Below are positions 54,109 through 64,000 of a stretch of 64,000 nucleotides of DNA, in pieces. Within the stretch, counting starts at the first letter, position 1. Every line of letters begins with the position of its first letter. Where the stretch lies: the NCBI RefSeq assembly GCF_025370935.1, contig NC_133494.1, positions 18,160,394-18,224,393 of the forward strand, written 5' to 3'. Both the position numbers and the translations under genes were made by a program. The notes beneath the pieces were generated by a model that was not told the origin of the DNA, searched no databases, and was given only the letters and a program-made list of their open reading frames with translations. The DNA comes from Choristoneura fumiferana (lineage: Eukaryota; Arthropoda; Insecta; Lepidoptera; Tortricidae).

Positions 54109-54789
54109 GTAATGAAAACTAGTTTAAGTTTATTTTTAAACTGACTCAGCACGCAATCGATAGTTTCATTCACTTCTACGTTCATTCACAGCTCACTTAA
54201 TCCATCATCTTTAATGCTCTACTAACTATATAGGTAGGTATACCTACCTTGATGCATGGATATTATGTACTAGTCTACTTCTGACTATTCATGAGTTTCT
54301 GACACTAACTTGACTTGCGATTGTTTGTATCTTTACCTACTGATAGCCTGTTTACGTAGTTACTATACCATTGTTAATTAGCTTTGCTTTTGTGTTAGGT
54401 ACTACAATTGTAACTAATTACAAAACATTAAATACTTGATCAGACTAAATCAACATTAAGCTAACATGCATTACGTCATGAAGATTAAACCACTCATTTT
54501 TAACAACTTGTAATGATTAAGTATGTTATTTATTAGTAGGTACTGTACAATTAAACAGCTTTACTGCATCAAGAAACTTATATGTCGTGGCGTTTCGTGA
54601 CCTGTCGTGACATAGTACCCTCTAGCTGCTCCCTTGGGCCTTGGGCCTACTCCGGCCGGACGCTTAGGGTTTTCGACGTCTATTTTAGATTATTTATTAC
54701 TACGGGCAAATAATTGTAGTAAGTACGAAAGTTAACTTAAATTGTGTGTTATGTCTGTGTCTAAAGAAACCAGACAGATTTTATGCCGT
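54109..54789 (+). other. Intron after TBC1D16-like exon 1: nothing recognised
   Basis: AT-rich, begins with the GTAATG donor, runs into the gap. No repeat family identified. Confidence 0.5.
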
Positions 54790-54889
54790 NNNNNNNNNNN
54801 NNNNNNNNNNNNNNNNNNNNNNNNNNNNNNNNNNNNNNNNNNNNNNNNNNNNNNNNNNNNNNNNNNNNNNNNNNNNNNNNNNNNNNNNN
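54790..54889. other. 100-N assembly gap
   Basis: Exactly 100 N. The sequence resumes with duplicate copy B, suggesting a scaffold join of uncertain correctness. Confidence 0.95.
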
Positions 54890-55689
54890 CCCCAACAAAT
54901 ACCTACCGCGGCCGGCAGGGAAACATTTCTTAAATTTTTTTTTATAAAACTTTCGTATTTTTATTTGTTTATTTAGATTTGCATATGCTGAATTTAACTA
55001 GAGTGCAATCTGATCCAGTTCACACCGTACCTAGCTACATTATTATTAGGACTGCGGCTGCGTTGCCGGCCTTGCAATTTCTTTCCATTTGCATGAGTCA
55101 AACTTGACCAAAGTTCAGAAGAAGAGGGAATAAAATTTAATTTGAAATATAAATTTATATACTACGGAACCGTCTCCACGCAAGTTCGACTCACACTTGT
55201 CCAGCTTTTTGTGTGAGTAGAACTCATTATTTTTGTGGTAACGCCTAAAATATTACGTAGGTACTCCCTGGAAACTCAAGTGTCTACCATATTCAAAAAA
55301 TACAGCCAGTCTTGTGATAAATGGACTACCAGCTTGCTGAGTCATTAAATAGGGTCTTCCGTTGCCTTCCTTTCGTTACCCCCTAAAAAGGCTAAACTCA
55401 CCACGAAGTCATTCTTAACAATGCTCCAAAAATATCTGGAATGCTCACGTAGTAACGTGCGTATTTATTTTCTAATCCTAAGTACACAGTTCTGCCCACG
55501 AACTAATAAAATTTGCAACAATACAGCCAGTAAATGCCCGCTGCTAAATAATTATACACTTCACGTTTTCGCTCTGCAATGAACTAGTTCATAACGTTTT
55601 TAAAGACAGTCATAGCTCTAGAATTTGGCTTACCCACTCATCGTACGATAATCAAAGTACGTCCCACTCTCGACGTTAGGTATGTTAAT

Positions 55690-55825
55690 GCACTGCCACC
55701 GACGCATATGCGTTTTCGGAACTTCGTCCAGTGCCGCTGTCATAATTATTCATACATTTTGAACGCACATGCGCGTCGGTGGCACCTGTGGGAGTCAGGT
55801 GGCAGTGAATGCGTTGAGCTAAATT
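55690..55825. repeat. MITE in copy B only
   Basis: ATGCACTGCCACCGACGCAT and GCGCGTCGGTGGCAC...GGTGGCAGTGAATGCGTT form inverted arms. Copy A lacks this interval. Confidence 0.6.
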
Positions 55826-55948
55826 TGTCTTCCGTTGGGTTCATCAGGTTGAACAGTATAACATACACGCGCCATCAAATATTTCAGAGCGGCCAAGGTA
55901 GTCAGAAATATCGGAGCATGCACTCTATTCTCAAGGCATTCGAGTTTA

Positions 55949-56211
55949 TGCAGGTGGTAGGATCTGCAAGGTCCGCAGGGATTGCTACCACCATCTTGCT
56001 CGCTAATCCTGCCGTGAAGCAGCAGTTCTTGCACTCGGCGTGGAGAGTAAGACAGCCGGTGAAATTACTGGCACTTGAGGTATCCCATCTTAGGCCTCTA
56101 GGTTGGCAACGCACCTGCAATACCCCTGGTGTTGCTGTCTATGGGCGGTGGTGATTTCTTACCATCAGGAGACCCACTTGCTCGTTTTCCACCCAGACGA
56201 ATAATAAAAAA
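55949..56211 (+). mobile_element. Family G repeat, copy d (copy B only)
   Basis: GGTGGTAGGATCTGCAAGGT ...GGAGACCCACTTGCTCG...AATAAAAAAATG. Slightly shortened internally relative to copies a-c. Missing from copy A. Confidence 0.75.
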
Positions 56212-56366
56212 ATGCTCCAGTATTTTTGATCTTCTTGGCTGCTCCTTAATATATAATGGCGACTATACAAACAAGAAATGAAACCGACACCTAATACTTA
56301 TCTTTTTTTAATACCTACAAATATGGTCATAAAGATCATCACTATCCGATCTTAAATAAGTTCCAC

Positions 56367-56600
56367 TTGTTGGGCGCAGGCCTCCTCCCGGAATGAAAGA
56401 GTTAGGGCTGTAGTTCACTCAAGGGCGCAAGGATTGGGAACTACACACACCATTGAATTGCTTCGCAGGTTTGTGCAGGTTTCTTCACTATGGTTTCCTT
56501 CACCGTAAAGCTCGTGATAAATTTCAGATGCAAGCCAAGATCCGAACCCACGTTTTTCTGCTTGAGGGACCTTTGGGCAAACCGCAGATCACCACTGCTA
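56367..56600 (-). mobile_element. tRNA-derived SINE (family S), partial
   Basis: GGGCGCAGGCCTCCTCCCGG, CACACACCATTGAATTGCTT CGC and CCTTCACCGTAAAGCTCGTG, ending GGCAAACCGCAGATCACCAC, a decayed tRNA-like head. Confidence 0.65.
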
Positions 56601-56687
56601 TTTTACAAATATGGTAATATACAAAAAATTATGATCAATACGGACATGACTGTATGGACCAAATTTCTTTGCCCTTCTAAGTAAGAA

Positions 56688-57144
56688 CAAAAAAACCGGC
56701 CAAGTGCGAGTCGGATTCGCGCACGAAGGGTTCGGTACCATTATCTAAGTATACAACATTAGACATTAGCAAAAAAACACGTTTGTTGTATAGGAGCCCC
56801 CTAAAATTTTTTTAATTTTTTTATTTAGTTGTTTTTTTTTTAAAGTAAATATACGACTTAATCTTCTATGAATATTTTAAGCGCCTACCTGTTGCCGTTA
56901 TTAATATCGAGCAAAAAATAACAAAAAATCACTTTCGTTGTATGGAAGCACCCTTGAATATTTATTTTATTCTGTTTTTAGTATTTGTTGTTACAGCGGC
57001 ACCAGAAATACTTAATCTGTGAAAATTTCAGTGTCTAACTATAACGACTCAAGAGATATAGCCTTGTGGCAGACGGACGTATAGACAGACAGACAGCGGA
57101 TAATAGTAAGTTCCGTTGGCTCCTTTGGGTACAGAACCCTAAAA
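56688..57144 (+). mobile_element. CCGGCCAAGTGCGAG repeat in copy B
   Basis: Counterpart of 28,460-28,998, about 80 bp shorter: a segment after GCACCAGAAATACTTA is missing. Confidence 0.7.
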
Positions 57145-58457
57145 CCTACAGTACAGCTAGAATATTATGTTAATGTCAGTCGGGACTGGGGGTGTGTAAA
57201 GAACGATTTGCGAATTTTCATTTCTCATAACACAAATTAAAATTTCAATCTGTCGAAATATTGAGAACGTATAAAAACAATATGCATTAAACAAATTGCT
57301 GAATTTCTCAAATCATATTATTCAATAAGCATAATTGTCTTATGCATACTAAAGTTCTGTATAATAGTCATGCAGCATAATTAATCAAAGTTCGTACACA
57401 CCATTTTTATACACACATGGAGGATAATGATCGAAAAGTTTAAGACACCTGGCAAAATCCAACAGCAAAGTTCATTGTGAAGCAATTTTATCCGGACTGA
57501 TATAAAAAAAATACCTAACATCTAAATCTTCTGAACCTAACCTATCCGAGTCGCTTCTGCTCCGAACCGTCTTGCTCGCTCGCTTCGCTCGCATGCACAA
57601 ATTAATGTTTTTTTTTGCATTTGGCACGCATGATGTTATACCGTCTAATCATATAGAAATGTTGTTATAGATTATTATATTATTAACCGAATATTCTAAA
57701 TGAAATTATTGAATATAAGCATTATAGCAATTGTTATGACTAATGAATGTTATATTATTTAAAGCTCGGTAAATATGACGATTGAATGGCACCAGGGACT
57801 GGTCGGTTTTCTCCGTTTTCCCTCAAGATTAAAATGACCAAGAAAAAGAATACCGATCTTGTGTCGAATGACATTAGCAAACTAGTATAAGTGTAGTCAC
57901 ATAGGTGTGAGTAAGATAACCGTACATTTTAATCCTATTTTAATCTACGTTACTTTGAAACTCTTAATGGTTCTCGCTCTCGCTCCATGTTGACGTCAAA
58001 GTGACTTAAACACGTCACTTACCAAGTTAATTAAGCCGTATAAAACAGCCGGGCCCTGATTGGTTTAACCCACAATCGCTCGTAAAAACTTAGCCAATCA
58101 ACGCCCAGATTAAAACGATTCTTTGATGGATATCTTGAAAAAAGTTTGGTATTGACCAGTTAAACGATCGCCAAAGGGGCTACAGGCCCTGTTAGAAGAG
58201 TAAAATTCGAACTTCGTATCTTGGCGTACAGTCACCAGCATTTATATCTGCCAAAGCCGCTGCGGAACCTGTAAAAATAACTGACACGTCCTTCCCGTCC
58301 TAGAAATAGAGTCGTATCAGATATTTATGCACGCTTGTTGTGTCAGATATTGGTGCTGGTGACTACTATTGACGTTTATATTATTTAATCGAGAGTAAGA
58401 AGCACGTTACGATACGAAATTCGTTTTCGGAAAAAGAGGGTGCTATAAGTTTGACCG

Positions 58458-58499
<42 letters not shown>

Positions 58500-60256
58500 T
58501 CCTGATATTCCACGGGATAAGTATAAAATCTCGAAATTTCAACCATTGGGCTTAGTCATGAAATTTTTGCACGGGTGTACCTATTATATACAACGTTAAT
58601 GTATTTTTTAGGAATTCCCACGGGAATTACTATATCCCAGAATTTCAATACAACTGTTGGTTTTAATGGTTTACGCGTGCGAAACCGCGGGTAGAAGCTA
58701 GTAGGTAATCTATAAAATGAAAAACAACAGAGAAACAGGGAACAAAGGCCGAACTAATCTTTTTTTTAAAAGATAAGACGCAACTTTGAGATCAACCCTC
58801 TGCATTAATTAATGCGGCCATTATAAAAAGTTGTCGAAGTATCCAGGGAAAGGACTTCGAGACTTGGCGACTTTTAAGTTGAGAATTTATCCACTTATAG
58901 TTCTTCGTTCACCCTAGTTCTAAAGCTATTTGAATTTTAAATAACTTTTTCACACTTATTATAGAAATCAATGCATGAGAAATAAAAAGGAACATTTTAT
59001 TTGCACTGTTTCTATGTAGTCCCCTCGCAATCAAACTGAACTTGTTCATGCAACTCATTTTAACCTCGACTTAACTATTCACGCTCGCCTTTGGCTCGGG
59101 TGGATATAAGCGCCTCGGTTAAAATGGCACGTTTAATGCACTTGTTGTACAGTCTACTATTTTAGACTATGTTTGGTCTAGCGAGCCATATTACAGCTCA
59201 CGCTAGAAAGTAAGCTTTTTCTTTTTTCTTATTCTTGAGTTTTTTTTGGTAGGTATTTATGTGCAAAATTACATTTCAAAATGATTTTCTAGTCCTTCAA
59301 ATTTAGTTTCATTTACTGCTTTAATCTCATTTATTTGTCTTACAATTTATATCCTACTCGGCTCCTGATCGTCTAGATCTTATCTTTCAACTTATATAAT
59401 GTCATTGCCACATAGTCAGTGTGGCCTCTCCGTCATTATTATAAAACAGGGACCAGACAATGTTAGCCAATGGCTTTTCCCCCTAACCATCTTAATCGGA
59501 ATAGATTGATGAACAACCAATGATTCTTCATTTTTAGATGATAGGCTCTCAAATTTTACGCTTCGTTGATGATATTGGATGATTATTTCTAAGAACCGAT
59601 GACTAATAATCTAATTTGTGTTTGATTGATTGCCTTCACCGAGTTCATTTTGGACGATTATCTTGGGTTTCCTTCATGCTGACTTATATTTATCTAATAA
59701 TAAGATGCTTAAGTTTTTATGAGCTGCTTTGAAATTCAGGATTCATTATAGAGTGTTTTTTCACCATAATGTAATAAACGACCGGTATTGACGGACTTTT
59801 GGATATTTATCATTCAAGGGACGAAATAAAAAGTTTAATTTGGAAAATCGTAATCTTGGCTAAGCACCCTTCCTAAAATTGATGGAATTTATTTTTTATT
59901 TCACCCATCGCCTAAAGAAATGAACAAGGGATGTTTTTTTGTAGACAACTAAAACTGTATTGTGTAGATGCGTTCAAATGGTTTGATGGTTTTTGAAAAT
60001 CAGCTCCTAAGGCACTCCTTTAAAAAAGTACTGCGATATTATTCCTTACTTCACTAAGTAGGGGTAAGTAAGAGGATATTGTAAACGTTGCCTGGAAGAG
60101 ATCACTCTGAAGCGATAAGGCCGCCTCTGTGTATATACCTTTTTTTTGTATTGCTTGCTATGTGTCGGTGTGCAATAAAGAGTTATTGTATTGTATTGTA
60201 TTGTATTGTAAATTGTTATCGCAGTACTTTTGGAGACGAAGGGAAGAGTCAATTTT
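57145..60256. other. Copy B interior: repeats as in copy A, no gene
   Basis: Includes the nested MITEs (58,200-58,425), (GT)n at 58,461-58,498 joined directly to a truncated family L repeat (58,499-58,705), the foldback-type repeat (59,040-59,165) and the (TATTG)n LINE end (60,095-60,210). No coding signal. Confidence 0.5.
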
Positions 60257-63200
60257 CATTTGTTTCAGCGCGAAAGAAGTTGCGCTAAAAAGCTAGTTCT
60301 AGACACAAATAAACACATACGCTCGAAAAACATAACCCTCTGTCGGGCAGTCGGGTAAGCAATCGGGTAAAAATGCATAACTTCTTATAATAATATTGAC
60401 TGAGAGGTAATGCAAAGAGAAATACAAGATGTTGCCAGAGCGTTGCGTGCAATTTCCATTAAGGATAGAGTAGCTTTCAAAATAATTATTTTTGAATCGA
60501 TTCAGTAGTTCCAAGCATTAGCATTTACTTAAAGTTACTGTTTAGTAGATGTTGGTGTTATTTTATGTTTGTTAGTTACATATTATTACAACGTAGTATA
60601 TACCTAGTGCCATCCACGAAGACGCGTGTTTTTTTTTCAAAATTAGACATTAATGACATTGTAATAAGAACCACGGCACGCGTCATCGTGAATGACTCTA
60701 CCTATACATAGTAGGTACTTTATTATCAATATTAGTATTTAGTAAAATAGTGTGAGTAGTCATTTAAGTTTATTAGGTACCTATATAACATTATTTTGGC
60801 TATTGGATAAGTTGGTGTTTATACATCTCAACTTATCGAAATATCTAAGAGACATAATTATGATAAATCCCAGCTCTGTCTACGACTTCGTCTGTGTAGG
60901 CTAAGTTCATCAGTTTCATAAAACACAACGTGCCTTGTTTATCTCTTCGATTATAGTAATTTTGATTACTTACATTTTTTTGAATCTTAAAACTCGTAAA
61001 ATATTTGCTTTATCCAAAACAAAAAAATACGAAATAGTTTTTAGGGTTATGTATTAAAAGGGTCGAAACGGAACCTTATTTTGAACAAACGCACAGCCAA
61101 AAGATCAATTCTACAAATCTTTGTTTTGGATTTGTTGCGTAAATGAATACCCTAGCCATTAGTTTTTCTCAAATATTTATCACGTACAGACACTGACCTA
61201 TTACAGTAAATTATAAGTAGAGTAGAGAGTAGAGATAATGCACATAGATGTAAAATTGATGTCATTGAAGATACGGCAATGGAAACCCCGCTTATGACGT
61301 ACAAATAGGTGGATCGTAAAAAGGATTGGCAGGCCGTAAATATGTACTGCCTCGCATTTGGGGTCGATGACACCGCCCGTGCGCATAATATGGCAATAAG
61401 GGAGATAGTGTGTGAGGGTATAAATTGACAAAGAAGATTAATAGCCAGTTAGGCAAAATTGACTGGGCTAGCTAGGCAAAATTAACTATTCCAGTTAAAA
61501 CACAGTAGATTAGATGGTATAGGTATAGCAGTGGCGAAGCGTTAATAGAACCCTAATTCCATCGGGTTGCCTAATTTTACAAAAAATATTATACTTACTA
61601 TAATCCTGATTTTTTTTTAATTTTTCGACACTCGAATTAATGAAAATTTGCAATTTAAAGTTGAATATTCACATATCATTTCCCAATAAATCACTGCTAA
61701 ACCGGTATGGTATCAGATTATCTCAAACTGCCTTTATTTTTAAGATTTTAACGCAGTTAAAAAAACTAATTTCCTGTTACACTCTTAAAAATATTTTCTT
61801 AAGCTAGGAAACATAAAAGCAATCCAAGCCCCAGTATATGGGATCCTGGACCATTCTTTATAAGAAATATGTCCCGCATAAATTAAATCCTAGCTTTTCT
61901 TTACCCACATGTTTCTCTCCTTTTTCTAAAAAAAAATATATCTTTAAGGAATATTTATTAACAACCCTTGAAGATTTTCATTTTCGTTTTATATTCTTAT
62001 CTTTAGATTTTACTCCGAAAGAAGATTAGATAATAAGGAAAGGAAACGCGCTGTTTCCAAGAAAAGCAGGTAGAAAATAACTTAAATTGGAGAAGGATTT
62101 TGCTTGTATTAAAATTAATAAAATAGAAAAGTGTTTCGGGTTCTGACTGAATAATTAAATAAATAACAGAACAGTATGTTTTGCTTTAAAAATGATAATT
62201 GTTCGAATAAGGCCCGTCATACACATGCTAGTAGCTTGCACATTTTTGTGCAAGTAGTTCGCACGTTTGTGAAGTGTATGCTATGAAGTTTGACGGACGC
62301 ACGCCAGCTACAGACATAAAAATGTGCAAGCTGTTTGTGTGTATTTCAGGTCTAAACTAGCAATTTTTGAAAATGTTAAGCTTATTACGATATGAGTACC
62401 TACTTGCGACCGGACTTTTCTCAAGCTAAAACTCGAAAACGCGCATTTTCCGATAAATAAAACCAAAACAAGTTACTTCGAATTTTTGGCCCGACAATTC
62501 CCATATAGCAAATTTCATCGAAAACTTGTAGCTGTTTTATTGATCGTGAAATTAATATAAATGAAATGAAAAATGACAATTAAAAGTTTTAATTGATGCA
62601 GAAACAGTATAACATAAAATACAGTGTCAGGGGGCCCCAAACTAGGCAGCGCCTGTATCTTGGGCACCCTGAAGATTTGGTATTCCAAACAAAAAAACGA
62701 ATTACAGTGTTCTTAATTGGTAGGTTATGGGTTCTTAATACATACTGGAGTTGATCATTTAAAGAGATTGCAATATACCCATATAATTATGCTCATGATT
62801 GGCTAAGAATTAAGGGCAATAGGTACATAGATTTCTCGTGTTAAAACAACATTCGTCAAGAAGTATGTATATGTGAGAATACAATACTTACTATATTAAT
62901 TTAATTATATTCTTTCTTGAACACACCAAAAAAAAAACAAAAAAGGATAGCTAAAGTCAGGGATCGAACATGGATTCTCATTATTCCGAGATGCGTACTT
63001 GCCTATACACCAACTTTGGCAGCTAGCATTTGGCAATGAGTTACAAAATTGTACTTTAATATGCTTTGTGGATCTTTTTGTCGCTAAGCGCCATCTGTTA
63101 ACAGTCGGGGAGTAAAGTTTCCGGGTTTAATAGTGATACAATAGTACTTATTTGAGTGAATATAAGGTTGGTTATTATTTTGATTTCATTTAATTTTAAG

Positions 63201-63352
63201 GGTAGCTTTTTAGGACAAATAAAGTTACCCTAAGTCGTATTGTTACAAAAAAACAAATCAACAATTACATTTGAACCAGTAAATACGAGGTAACTCAGTG
63301 TAATAAACGCGATGTATAAGTTACAAAAATTCGTTTGAAAGTAAATTATGAT
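60257..63352. other. Copy B right part: no gene seen
   Basis: Matches copy A 32,747-35,850 closely. Small open frames are not supported by any domain. Confidence 0.45.
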
Positions 63353-63800
63353 ACTTAATATTATTTGGAGTTGAAATAAAAATACAAAAAGACTCCAAAT
63401 AACCAATCATAATTTGATTGCTTAGTAGCGACATCTCTTGTCTGGGTGAGCGGTTGGTTCCGATAGAATGTGACGTCTCTCGATGAGAGCGAAAAAATAG
63501 ATGTCGCTAGTGCTGCTGCATAAGTAGCGTAGTAGAAATAAGCAACCTGAGATATGTATGCATAGGAAAAATTCGTGTCTAAATTCCTGTCCAGCGGTGG
63601 TGTAGGGTTATAGCACGCAGCACGGATTGCTGAGGACCTGGGTTCGATTCCCAGCGCTGGTCTCTTTTTCTGTTTTTCTGTGCATCCATGTCTCAGTTTG
63701 TATTTCGATATGGTTTCACGGATACCCGTAAAAGTAACAAATTTGGAGTTGAAATAAAAAATACAAAAAGACTCCAAATAACCAATCATAACTTAATATT
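63353..63800 (+). mobile_element. Foldback SINE with tRNA-like core, copy 3, composite, precise insertion
   Basis: Copy A reads ATACTTAATATTAGGTAAAT without interruption (about 35,847). Copy B has 428 bp (63,363-63,790) bounded by a 10-bp duplication ACTTAATATT (63,353-63,362 and 63,791-63,800). Both ends of the insert carry a 49-50 bp direct repeat (63,363-63,411 and 63,741-63,790). It begins ATTTGGAGTTG, contains ACTCCAAAT as an internal hairpin partner, and ends CCAATCATA. The core, 63,590-63,661, is tRNA-like: acceptor halves CCAGCG/CGCTGG, T-arm CTGGGTTCGATTCCCAG. The left hairpin arm is strongly diverged. An inner inverted pair AGCGACATCT/AGATGTCGCT lies at 63,427-63,515. Confidence 0.85.
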
Positions 63801-64000
63801 AGGTAAATTGTGACACAATATTCGCACCCATTCGCGAGCAGCTTAGTATAGAAACATAATTATATGGTCAATATTCAAATGCATGCGTAACCTCACCAAT
63901 TAATTCAGGTAACCATTACCGAAGATATGTTTGGGTTATGTTAGTACAAACAGAAGATCCACAAAATGCGAGAGCAAATAAAGATAAAAGAATAAAATAA

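Larger units (their letters stand above)
54890..64000 (+). repeat. Large duplicated block, copy B
   Basis: Collinear with 27,451-36,050. It starts directly at the gap and continues to the window end. It has B-only material: about 0.8 kb around 55.65-56.45 kb, and a 428-bp element at 63,363-63,790. It lacks the SINE at 32,494-32,746 and has a short (GT)n. No host gene is visible. Confidence 0.9.

Overview
This is an AT-rich eukaryotic genomic window, almost certainly from a lepidopteran (moth or butterfly). Two independent lines support that. Two host genes have recognisable insect or animal orthologues split by ordinary spliceosomal introns. The rest is packed with dispersed repeats of the kind that fill lepidopteran genomes: tRNA-headed SINEs, RTE-like LINE 3' ends with (GAT)n tails, LINE ends with (TTTGAC)n tails, GTCY-microsatellite repeats and many foldback MITEs. 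There is no bacterial-style gene organisation. All family names and host assignments come from reading and memory; no database search was run.

Host genes. (1) Shaw, a Kv3-type voltage-gated potassium channel, lies on the minus strand from 19,912 down to the left edge. Four coding exons are visible: 19,704-19,912 (T1 domain), 12,914-13,031 (T1 zinc site), 2,506-2,700 (T1-S1 linker) and 210-403 (S1 and start of the S1-S2 loop, cut by a 100-N gap). They join in phase. Intron 1 appears to be a GC-AG intron. (2) At 53,236-54,108 on the plus strand is the first coding exon of a TBC1D16-like Rab GTPase-activating protein. Its reading frame is broken by several one-base indels although the protein signal continues across frames. 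The two genes point away from each other, with about 33 kb of repeat-rich DNA between them.

Repeat landscape. Roughly 0.4-20 kb is Shaw introns loaded with LINE ends, SINEs and foldbacks; 20-42 kb is intergenic and similar. 36.9-37.4 kb holds a 5'-truncated R4/Dong-like LINE sitting in a TAA microsatellite. 38.4-38.8 kb holds a decayed, internally deleted transposase gene. 42.6-46.2 kb (+) and 47.2-51.0 kb (-) are two copies of one LTR element facing each other about 1 kb apart. They encode a Gag-like protein and fragments of an aspartic protease, with no reverse transcriptase seen.

Duplication. 27.45-36.05 kb is repeated, in the same orientation, at 54.89-64.0 kb. The second copy begins exactly at a 100-N gap, so it may be an uncollapsed second haplotype as well as a real duplication. 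The two copies differ by clean insertions of short elements.

Most interesting structure. A small element family (1.2, 24.6 and 63.4 kb) carries a tRNA-like, polymerase III type core. In two copies the core sits in the loop of a 59-70 bp hairpin, and it is reversed relative to the element tail in one of them. Two copies have clear 10-12 bp target-site duplications.
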